A model generated the notes under the pieces. It was not told the origin of the DNA. It saw only the letters and a list, made by a program, of their open reading frames with translations, and ran no database searches. DNA of 20,561 nt, taken from contig CABUJH010000036.1 in NCBI GenBank assembly GCA_902491895.1, positions 1 through 20,561 of the forward strand, given 5' to 3'. Within the stretch, counting starts at the first letter, position 1, and each line of letters begins with the position of its first letter. The position numbers were made by a program, and so were the translations under genes. The DNA is from an uncultured Collinsella sp. (lineage in GTDB: Bacteria > Actinomycetota > Coriobacteriia > Coriobacteriales > Coriobacteriaceae). This document shows, piece after piece, positions 15,156 to 20,561 of this stretch.

Positions 15156-15186
15156 CGCGGCGCTCTTGTCGGAGCGCCGCGTTTTT
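15156..15186 (+). terminator. Intrinsic terminator after nadE
   Basis: CGCGGCGCTC (15156-15165) and GAGCGCCGCG (15172-15181) form a perfect 10-bp G/C stem with loop TTGTCG, followed by TTTTT (15182-15186). It is a textbook intrinsic terminator. It ends only 19 bases before the next start codon, so it may also act as an attenuator of the aminotransferase gene. Confidence 0.88.
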
Positions 15187-15205
15187 CATATCGAAAGGTG
15201 GCACC

Positions 15206-16369
15206 ATGCAGGCATCGCAGCGTCTCGACCGCTTTGGCGCGGAGGTCTTCGCCTCGCTCAACAACAAGCTTCTCGCGCTGAAGGCTCAGGGCAAGACCAT
15301 TTACAACATGAGCGTGGGCACGCCCGACTTTAAGCCGTACGACCACGTGGTCGAGGCGCTCACGCAGGCAGCCCAAGATCCCGAGATGTGGAAGTATGCC
15401 CTGCGCGACCTGCCCGAACTCAAGCAAGCCGTGTGCGATTACTATGAGCGTCGCTTTGGCGTTTCGGGCATTACGCCGTCTATGGTGCAGTCGTGCAACG
15501 GCACGCAGGAGGGCGTGGGCCATTTGGGCCTGGCCCTGCTCGATCCGGGTGACACCATTCTGGTTCCCGATCCGTGCTACCCGGTCTTTGAGGCGGGTGC
15601 CAAGATCGCCGATGCCAAGCTCGAATACTATCCGCTGGTTGCCGAGCATAATTACCTGCCCTATGTGGCGGGTATCGATCCCGAGGTGGCCGATCGTGCC
15701 AAGTATATGATCGTGTCGCTGCCCGCGAACCCGGTCGGCTCGGTGGGCACGCCCGAGATCTACGAGGAGATCATCACTTTCGCCCGCGAGCACGACCTGC
15801 TCATCGTTCACGACAACGCATACTCCGACATCGTGTTCGACGGCGAGCCGGGCGGCAGCTTCTTGCAGTATCCCGGCGCGCTCGAGGTGGGCGTTGAGTT
15901 CTTCTCGCTCTCCAAGTCGTTTAACGTCACCGGTGCGCGTATCGGCTTTTTGGTCGGTCGCGAGGATGTGGTCTCGGCCTTCGCCAAGCTGCGCAGCCAG
16001 ATTGACTTTGGCATGTTCTTCCCGATCCAGAAGGCCGCCATCGCGTGCCTTAATGGCCCGCGCGATGAGGTCGAGGCGCAGCGTCTGAAGTACCAGGAGC
16101 GCCGCGATGCCCTGTGCGATGGTCTTGAGGGCCTGGGCTGGGAGCGTCCCAACGCGCATGGCTCTATGTTTGTGTGGGCCAAGCTTCCCGGTGGTCGCAC
16201 CGATTCCATGGCGTTTTGTGAGGAGCTTATGGAGAAGGCCGGCGTTGTGGTGACGCCGGGCGCGAGCTTTGGTCCTTCGGGCGAGGGGCACGTGCGCATG
16301 GCGCTAGTCTTGCCGCCCGACCAGATCGCTTTGGCTGTCGAGGCCATTCGCGAGGCGGGCCTGTATTAG
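15206..16369 (+). CDS. Class I/II PLP-dependent aminotransferase
   Basis: This 387-residue fold-type I aminotransferase has all the usual PLP features: GTPDF near residue 38, NGTQEG (98-103) and PDPCYPVFEAG (121-131). SLPANPVGSVG contains the Asn (175) of the NPxG motif, and DNAYSD has Asp203 and Tyr206. The Schiff-base lysine is Lys237 in SLSKSFNVTGARIGF, and GHVRMAL carries the C-terminal carboxylate-binding Arg. The pattern is close to aspartate aminotransferases and to LL-diaminopimelate aminotransferases (DapL); the substrate is not settled by sequence. The start is the ATG at 15206, preceded by GAAAGGTGG. An upstream in-frame start would run through the terminator hairpin. It is probably transcribed alone or by partial readthrough from nadE. 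Confidence 0.88.
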   Translation: MQASQRLDRFGAEVFASLNNKLLALKAQGKTIYNMSVGTPDFKPYDHVVEALTQAAQDPEMWKYALRDLPELKQAVCDYYERRFGVSGITPSMVQSCNGTQEGVGHLGLALLDPGDTILVPDPCYPVFEAGAKIADAKLEYYPLVAEHNYLPYVAGIDPEVADRAKYMIVSLPANPVGSVGTPEIYEEIITFAREHDLLIVHDNAYSDIVFDGEPGGSFLQYPGALEVGVEFFSLSKSFNVTGARIGFLVGREDVVSAFAKLRSQIDFGMFFPIQKAAIACLNGPRDEVEAQRLKYQERRDALCDGLEGLGWERPNAHGSMFVWAKLPGGRTDSMAFCEELMEKAGVVVTPGASFGPSGEGHVRMALVLPPDQIALAVEAIREAGLY

Positions 16370-16513
16370 AAAGCTATTTCGGCTCGTCAATAGCTCGAAA
16401 CCGATTTCGTGCAGTTATTTTACGAATTCTGCAAACAATTTCGGTAAACGGTCGATTTTTGGCTGCGAATAGGAGCATAATCAAAGTCCCGATTGGATGT
16501 ATTGGGATTACGG

Positions 16514-16544
16514 CAAGCCGCTCGGGTCGTTCCCGGGCGGCTTG
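16514..16544 (+). promoter_or_regulatory. Leader hairpin upstream of ldh
   Basis: CAAGCCGCTCGGG (16514-16526) pairs with CCCGGGCGGCTTG (16532-16544), with one T-G wobble and a five-base loop, giving a 13-bp stem. It is followed by TTTGTG and ends 26 bases before the ldh start codon. An AT-rich, promoter-like stretch lies upstream, with a CATAAT at 16476-16481, so the hairpin is probably in the ldh leader. It could protect the message or attenuate it; the short T run makes full termination less likely. Confidence 0.5.
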
Positions 16545-16570
16545 TTTGTGGAGAGAGATGGGAGTTTCTA

Positions 16571-17521
16571 ATGGTTAACGAGAAGAAGGTCGCTATTGTC
16601 GGCTGCGGTTTCGTCGGTTCGTCTTCGGCGTTCGCGCTCATGCAGAGTGGCCTGTTCTCCGAGATGGTCCTCATCGACGTGGACAAGAACCGCGCCGAGG
16701 GTGAGGCCCTGGACATCGCGCACGGCATGACGTTTGCCGAGCCGATGAAGATCTACGCCGGCGATTATTCCGATGTCGCCGACGCCGCCATGATCGTCGT
16801 CACCGCCGGCGCTGCCCAGAAGCCCGGTGAGACCCGCCTGGACCTGGTCAACAAGAACGTCAACATCTTTAAGTCCATTATCCCCGAGATTAAGAAGTCC
16901 GGCTTCGACGGCATTCTGCTAATCGTCTCCAACCCGGTCGACGTTCTGACCTATGCTGCCATCAAGATGTCCGGCCTACCCGAGGGCCATGTCATCGGCT
17001 CCGGCACCGTGCTCGACACCGGCCGTCTGCAGCAGATGCTTGGTGCCCACGTCGAGGTTGACCCGCGCGATGTCCAGGCCTATGTCATGGGTGAGCACGG
17101 CGACTCCGAGTTTGTCGCTTGGTCCAGCGCTCAGGTTGCCGGCGTTCCGCTGAACACCTTCTGCGAGCTTCACGGCCACCTGGAGCATGATGCCGCCGAG
17201 AAGCGCATCGCCGAGGACGTCAAGAACTCCGCCTACACCATCATCGAGAAGAAGCACGCCACCTACTATGGCGTCGCCATGGCCGTCAAGCGCATCTGCA
17301 CCGCCGTTATGCGCGATGAGCAGACCGTTCTGCCTGTCTCCTCGCTCATGGTGGGCGAGTATGGCCTGTCCGATCTTGCCATCTCCATGCCGACCGTCGT
17401 TGGCCGCGACGGCGTTGTCTGCCGCGTCCCCGTGCCGCTGAACGAAGACGAGCAGCATGAGCTCACCGTCTCCGCCAAGGCCCTCAAGGACATCATCGAC
17501 AGCGTCGATTTTTCCTGCTAA
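16571..17521 (+). CDS. ldh: L-lactate dehydrogenase
   Basis: This 316-residue NAD-dependent L-lactate dehydrogenase reduces pyruvate to lactate and regenerates NAD+ in fermentation. The Rossmann motif is VGCGFVGSS (Gly11, Gly13, Gly16), with Asp36 after the second strand selecting NAD. The active-site loop reads AQKPGETRLDL. Gln83 at the substrate-discriminating position indicates lactate rather than malate dehydrogenase. Arg89 and Arg152 bind substrate, and MGEHGDSE carries the catalytic His176. The ATG at 16571 has GGGAG seven bases upstream, better than the start at 16493. Codon use is strongly C-biased, as in ettA, consistent with high expression. It stands alone between a leader hairpin and a strong terminator. 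Confidence 0.94.
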   Translation: MVNEKKVAIVGCGFVGSSSAFALMQSGLFSEMVLIDVDKNRAEGEALDIAHGMTFAEPMKIYAGDYSDVADAAMIVVTAGAAQKPGETRLDLVNKNVNIFKSIIPEIKKSGFDGILLIVSNPVDVLTYAAIKMSGLPEGHVIGSGTVLDTGRLQQMLGAHVEVDPRDVQAYVMGEHGDSEFVAWSSAQVAGVPLNTFCELHGHLEHDAAEKRIAEDVKNSAYTIIEKKHATYYGVAMAVKRICTAVMRDEQTVLPVSSLMVGEYGLSDLAISMPTVVGRDGVVCRVPVPLNEDEQHELTVSAKALKDIIDSVDFSC

Positions 17522-17554
17522 ATCAAGCTCGCTAGAGCGAAAAGCTACAATGAA

Positions 17555-17588
17555 GGCGTCCGGGTCCACACGGCCCGGGCGCCTTTTT
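17555..17588 (+). terminator. Intrinsic terminator after ldh
   Basis: GGCGTCCGGG (17555-17564) and CCCGGGCGCC (17574-17583) form a 10-bp G/C-rich stem with one T-G wobble and a nine-base loop, followed by TTTTT (17584-17588). It begins 34 bases after the ldh stop codon. Confidence 0.88.
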
Positions 17589-17634
17589 GGTGCAAAGTAA
17601 CCTGACCCCAATGCACCATCCCAATGCACCATAG
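17587..17634 (+). repeat. Left copy of a diverged direct repeat flanking the Mbeg1-like gene
   Basis: The sequence starting TTGGTGCAAAGTAACCTG is repeated, with about 80 percent identity in its first 30 bases, at 18813-18861 and in the same orientation. Inside this copy, CAATGCACCAT occurs twice in tandem, 14 bases apart (17609 and 17623 regions). The repeat starts inside the T run of the ldh terminator and ends just before the ribosome site of the next gene. Confidence 0.6.
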
Positions 17635-17648
17635 TTGATGGGAGGGCC

Positions 17649-18809
17649 ATGTCGGATTCGCCTAATTTTTTGACCTATGCCCAGACGGCGTTTGATCCGT
17701 TTGAGGAGCGGCCGTTCTGCGCGGTGGATAGCCTGGTCTTTGCGTGGTTGTCCTATTTGCGTTTGCCGGGTGATATGGCGGAGCTGACGAACTGGCAGGG
17801 CCTAGACGTACGCGAGCTGCTGCGTGCCGAGTGCTATCGGGACATGATTGACGACTTGTGGGACCCGGAGGGGAGCAGGGCCTTGTTGGAGGCCGTGGCA
17901 GCAAGTCCTCGCTACCGTGGCGTGCACGTTTGCGGCTATCGTGCCGTGAGCGATGTGGTGGCGACGGAGCAGTTTGCAGCCATGGCGTTCCGGTTTCCGG
18001 CGGGGTTTAGTTACCTTTCCTTCCGGGGGACCGACAGCACGATTGTGGGTTGGAAAGAGGACTTTAACATGGCGTTCCGGTGTCCTGTGCCGGCCCAGGA
18101 ATCCGCGGCACGTTATGTGGACGAGGCGGCGGATGCGATTGACGGGCCGCTTTTGTGCGGAGGTCATTCCAAGGGTGGAAACCTTGCGGTGTACGGTGCG
18201 GCAATGTGCTCCGATGTCGCCCGTGAGCGAATCGAACGGGCATATTCCCATGATGGTCCGGGTTTCGTCGAGGAGTTCCTGAACGGCGACGCCTTTGCCG
18301 ATCTTTCCGGTCGAATCGACAAGACGCTACCTCGGTCGTCGATCTTTGGCATGATGTTCGAGACACAGGAGGACTATGCCATCGTTGAGAGCACCGAGTT
18401 CAGCCTGCTGCAACACAATCCCTTTAGCTGGGTGGTTGATGGTCGCGACTTCGTGTACTGCGAGCGCCTGTCCGCCGGTGCTCGATACGTTGATGGCTCT
18501 ATTCGCGAGATGCTGCTTGCAGTGTCGCCTAGCGAGCGCGAGCGTTTTGTAGATGCGTTGTTCTCCGTGTTTGAGGCTACGGGTGCTGAGCGGTTTGCGG
18601 ATATCGCTGGGAATCTGCGCGAGAGCCTGCCCGTGATGCTCCAGGCTGCGCAAGGCTTTGACAAAGATACGCGACGCTTTATCTCGCAGACCATCGTGGC
18701 GATCCTTAAATGCGCACTGTTGCCCAAACGACCCCAGATCGACGTGCCCGCTGCCGGCAAGAGTTTGGCAGAACAGCTCGAGGCTTGGCAGTCCGAGCTC
18801 CTGCGCTAA
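17649..18809 (+). CDS. Mbeg1-like (DUF2974) alpha/beta hydrolase
   Basis: This 386-residue protein fits the Mbeg1-like/DUF2974 family of lipase-like alpha/beta hydrolases, common in Firmicutes and Actinomycetota of the gut. The family N-terminus (FCAVDSLVFAWLSYL, 23-37) is followed by a lipase-class-3-type strand, LSFRGTDSTIVGWKEDFNMAF (123-143, given as its key part FRGTD). The nucleophile elbow is CGGHSKGGNLAVYGA, with Ser174. HDGPGFVEEF and a late VVDGRDF follow. No signal peptide is evident, so it is likely cytoplasmic. The substrate is unknown. The ATG at 17649 has GGAGG three bases upstream, a rather short spacing. The gene is bracketed by copies of a 48-base direct repeat. Confidence 0.8.
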   Translation: MSDSPNFLTYAQTAFDPFEERPFCAVDSLVFAWLSYLRLPGDMAELTNWQGLDVRELLRAECYRDMIDDLWDPEGSRALLEAVAASPRYRGVHVCGYRAVSDVVATEQFAAMAFRFPAGFSYLSFRGTDSTIVGWKEDFNMAFRCPVPAQESAARYVDEAADAIDGPLLCGGHSKGGNLAVYGAAMCSDVARERIERAYSHDGPGFVEEFLNGDAFADLSGRIDKTLPRSSIFGMMFETQEDYAIVESTEFSLLQHNPFSWVVDGRDFVYCERLSAGARYVDGSIREMLLAVSPSERERFVDALFSVFEATGAERFADIAGNLRESLPVMLQAAQGFDKDTRRFISQTIVAILKCALLPKRPQIDVPAAGKSLAEQLEAWQSELLR

Positions 18810-18812
18810 CCA

Positions 18813-18861
18813 TTGGCGCAAAGCAACCTGTCCCCGATGCATCAATCTTCGATGCGCCTAG
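18813..18861 (+). repeat. Right copy of the diverged direct repeat
   Basis: TTGGCGCAAAGCAACCTG and the bases after it repeat the block at 17587-17634. The internal pair is kept as GATGCATCA and GATGCGCC. The copy starts three bases after the stop codon of the Mbeg1-like gene and runs to just before the promoter region of the next gene. The two copies keep the same order and spacing, arguing against chance similarity. Confidence 0.6.
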
Positions 18862-18876
18862 GGCAGGCTCGACCGC

Positions 18877-18882
18877 TATACT
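18877..18882 (+). promoter_or_regulatory. -10 box for the nucleoid-associated protein gene
   Basis: TATACT is a good -10 hexamer, 38 bases before the start codon at 18921. The -35 position 17 bases upstream (GCGCCT) is weak, so an activator or another element may contribute. Confidence 0.4.
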
Positions 18883-18920
18883 GGTTCGTGCCGAAATCGA
18901 TCTAGAACGGAATGCCGTAT

Positions 18921-19925
18921 ATGAAAATCAATCACGCGATTCTGCATATCCTGGACTTTGACTCTGTCGTCAACGTCATGAGTCAGCGCGAGCTCGATAT
19001 CGAGAGCCGTACCGTGCGCAACTTCGTGACCACGCATCTGCGCCGCGCGCGTACTTCGGCCGATAACAAGCGTGCCACGTTTGCCGAGAACTCCGCATTC
19101 GGCGGCGAGCTCAAGGGCTATTTCTTTGGTGAGCGTGAGTTCGTGAACCTGTCTCAGCAGATTGCGGAGTTCATCTCTTCCGAACTTACCAAGGCCGAGA
19201 AAGCCGAGTCCACTGACGTGCTTGTGGCGGACTTTGATGACGATGAGGATGCCCGCTGGTTTGCCGTGATGCTGCTGGGCTCCAAGCAGGCTTTTATGCA
19301 CGAAGTGGGCCGCGAGGAGGGGGAGGTGCGCAACGACATCGCGCGCCACTACGCCATTCTGCCGAACCCCTCGCAAAAGGTGCCGAGCTATGCCATCGTG
19401 CGCGCGAGCACCATGGAGATCGGCTATGTGGACAAGAAACGCAAGATTGCCGGCGAGGACCGTATGCTTATCCCCGATGGCCTGCTGCAGTGCGACACTG
19501 GCGTATCGGGCAAGGAGGTCATCGACACCGTCACGCGTGTGGTCGAGGAAGTCGCCGAGGAGCACGGCGCCAACACGGCCGTAGCGCTCGCCAAGGTTAA
19601 GGCTGCTGTTGCCGAGAAAGTTGAGGATGACGAGGAACTGCCCCCTTGGGATATCGTCGATGAGGTCTTTGAGGACGAGCCGGTTATCAAGGAGAGCGTG
19701 CGCGCGACACTGACCGAGGAGAAGGTGCCTGAGCGTGTGCCCGTGGAGCGCAAGCAGGTCGAACGCGCGGCGGTGCGCAATCACAAGATTCGTACCGATA
19801 CGGGCATCGAGATCAGCTTCCCGGCAGAGATGGGTTCGAATTCCGAGTACATTGAGTTCGTCAATGAGCCCAACGGCCTCATCTCTATCGAGCTCAAGAA
19901 CATCGGAAGTATTGAGAATCGATAA
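18921..19925 (+). CDS. Nucleoid-associated protein, NdpA/YejK family
   Basis: This 334-residue protein matches the 37-kDa nucleoid-associated family (NdpA/YejK), whose members bind the nucleoid with little sequence preference. Typical parts are the start MKINHAILHILDF, a VMSQRELDIES stretch, ILPNPSQKVPSYAIV, IGYVDKKRKIAGEDRMLIPDG, and a C-terminal TGIEISFPAEM followed by YIEFVNEPNG. The region 205-285 is very acidic and helical (EEVAEEHG, EDDEELPPWD, EDEPVIKE), perhaps a flexible linker. The ATG at 18921 is chosen because the family starts with MKIN and AACGGA lies nine bases upstream; the ATG at 18912 is the alternative. It is a single-gene unit, closed by a good terminator. Confidence 0.83.
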   Translation: MKINHAILHILDFDSVVNVMSQRELDIESRTVRNFVTTHLRRARTSADNKRATFAENSAFGGELKGYFFGEREFVNLSQQIAEFISSELTKAEKAESTDVLVADFDDDEDARWFAVMLLGSKQAFMHEVGREEGEVRNDIARHYAILPNPSQKVPSYAIVRASTMEIGYVDKKRKIAGEDRMLIPDGLLQCDTGVSGKEVIDTVTRVVEEVAEEHGANTAVALAKVKAAVAEKVEDDEELPPWDIVDEVFEDEPVIKESVRATLTEEKVPERVPVERKQVERAAVRNHKIRTDTGIEISFPAEMGSNSEYIEFVNEPNGLISIELKNIGSIENR

Positions 19926-19953
19926 GCTGCGCTTGGACGTTGCAGAAAAACAA

Positions 19954-19986
19954 AGGCCGAAGCCCTTCGGGACTTCGGTCTTTTTT
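19954..19986 (+). terminator. Intrinsic terminator after the nucleoid-associated protein gene
   Basis: AGGCCGAAG (19954-19962) pairs with CTTCGGTCT (19973-19981), with one G-T wobble and a ten-base loop. A T run follows to 19986. It lies 28 bases beyond the stop codon. Confidence 0.88.
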
Positions 19987-20072
19987 GTTTTCGGCTTGGT
20001 TGCTGACATTGCGCCGCAGGTTGGGCATACGTCAGACACTATGACCCAATCCAGGGGCACGGAAACGACAGG

Positions 20073-20163
20073 AGCCCCCGCTCGTGACCGCGGGTCGGGG
20101 CTGCGACAATGTTGTTGAAGTGCCAGAGGCGCAGCCGCGCCGCAACGAGGTTGGGAGGCTCCC
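20073..20163 (+). ncRNA. Candidate bridge-RNA region and leader of the IS110 element
   Basis: The 5' non-coding end of IS110-group elements encodes a structured bridge RNA that pairs with donor and target DNA. Here the leader holds three hairpins in a row. AGCCCC (20073-20078) pairs with GGGGCT (20097-20102) and encloses GACC-GCG-GGTC (20086-20096). GGCGC (20128-20132) pairs with GCGCC (20137-20141). GGGA-GGC-TCCC (20153-20163) contains the ribosome site. The structures are read directly; the bridge-RNA role is inferred from the family. Confidence 0.35.
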
Positions 20164-20523
20164 GTGCCTAGATATTCTACCGCCTTCGGAATGGACGTAC
20201 ACCTCAGGTCCACCACCGTCTGCGCGCTCGACGCGGAGACGGGCGAGGCCGTGACGAGGAGGTTCCGCGGCAACCCCTGGGGCGAGGTCGCGGAGTGGAT
20301 GTCGGGCTTCCCCGGCCCGTCGCTCGCCGCCTACGAGAGCGGCTACCTCGGCTTCGCCCCGCAGAGGGAGCTCTCCGGGCTCGGCGTCGACTGCGTCGTC
20401 GCGGCCGTCTCCAGGGTCCCGAGGTCGGCGGCAGACCTCTCGTCCAAGAACGACCGCAACGACGCGGCCAGGATGGCCAAGGCGATACTGTCGCACGATA
20501 TCTCCCTGTTAGCGCTACTGTAA
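20164..20523 (+). pseudogene. IS110-family recombinase, truncated after the DEDD domain
   Basis: The 119-residue open frame is the N-terminal part of an IS110 DEDD recombinase. The RuvC-like acidic set is complete: Asp11 (FGMDVH), Glu58 (AYESG), and Asp97 and Asp100 (KNDRNDAA). The last family-like residues are AKAILSHDIS, after which the frame runs into LLALL and a stop. The C-terminal half with the catalytic serine domain, normally a further 200 or more residues, is missing. The other two forward frames downstream show no continuation, so this is a deletion or replacement rather than a simple frameshift. The start is a GTG with GGGAGG five bases upstream. It is probably inactive, although it keeps the metal-binding domain. 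Confidence 0.8.
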
Positions 20524-20561
20524 AAACAACCAATTTCGCCATCGCACTTTAGCCGATTCCG

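Larger units (their letters stand above)
20025..20523 (+). mobile_element. Left part of an IS110-family element, 3' truncated
   Basis: The unit comprises a non-coding GC-rich leader and the first 119 codons of an IS110-type recombinase. The left boundary is approximate, somewhere after the terminator at 19986; IS110 elements lack long terminal inverted repeats, so the end cannot be fixed by eye. Base composition changes abruptly after about 20505 to a more AT-rich sequence unrelated to the recombinase, which marks the break. Downstream sequence to 20561 holds no recognisable gene and could be the edge of another insertion. Confidence 0.65.

Noticed and set aside
18876..20273. 465-codon minus-strand open frame
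   Set aside because: It runs antisense through the NdpA-like gene, its terminator and the IS110 start. Crossing a strong terminator and two unrelated genes makes it very unlikely to be real.
1..20561. tRNA, rRNA, CRISPR array, prophage or origin of replication
   Set aside because: No cloverleaf with a typical T-loop, no rRNA-conserved stretch, no regularly spaced repeats, and no phage structural or replication genes were seen on either strand.

Overview
The window looks like a chromosomal segment of a moderately high-GC Actinomycetota, most plausibly a gut Coriobacteriia close to Collinsella. This is inferred from GC-rich codon use, Shine-Dalgarno-led genes, fermentative lactate metabolism, and the mix of a fructoselysine-type catabolic operon, an Mbeg1-like hydrolase, EttA and a GC-rich IS110 remnant. 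Degradation of the food Amadori product fructoselysine is known in Collinsella. The genus call is an inference; no 16S rRNA gene lies in the window.

Layout. (1) 1-5592, plus strand: a tight catabolic operon. It holds the C-terminal end of a FrlB-like sugar-phosphate deglycase, a FrlD-like PfkB kinase, an intra-operon hairpin, a second divergent PfkB kinase, an amidohydrolase-fold protein with altered active-site positions, a YjbQ/UPF0047 protein, a BtpA/SgcQ protein and an FGGY sugar kinase. (2) 5672-7266, minus strand: a TatD nuclease and the tRNA t6A dehydratase TcdA. (3) 7374-8421, plus strand: a promoter with an overlapping inverted repeat driving an SdpR-like ArsR repressor translationally coupled to an SdpI-like membrane protein. 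(4) 8606-10285: EttA, a ribosome-associated ABC-F protein, followed by about 200 bases rich in palindromes. (5) 10500-12904, minus strand: two poorly characterised proteins, one with a possible LOTUS/OST-HTH domain and a long acidic linker, the other a membrane protein with a Ser/Thr/Asn-rich tail. (6) 13108-19925, plus strand, mostly single-gene units with their own terminators: glutamine-dependent NAD synthetase, a class I/II aminotransferase, L-lactate dehydrogenase, an Mbeg1-like alpha/beta hydrolase flanked by a diverged direct repeat, and an NdpA/YejK-like nucleoid-associated protein. (7) 20025-20561: the left part of an IS110-family element, whose recombinase is cut off after its RuvC-like DEDD domain.

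How the genes work together. Region 1 is the most coherent system. By analogy with E. coli frlB/frlD, a fructosamine-type substrate would be phosphorylated by the PfkB kinase and split by the deglycase into glucose 6-phosphate and a free amine or amino acid. The second PfkB kinase, the FGGY kinase, the degenerate amidohydrolase, YjbQ and BtpA are not in the classical frl operon. They suggest either a wider substrate range or an undescribed side pathway. The remaining genes are housekeeping (tRNA modification, translation, NAD synthesis, redox balance) or lineage-specific surface and stress functions.
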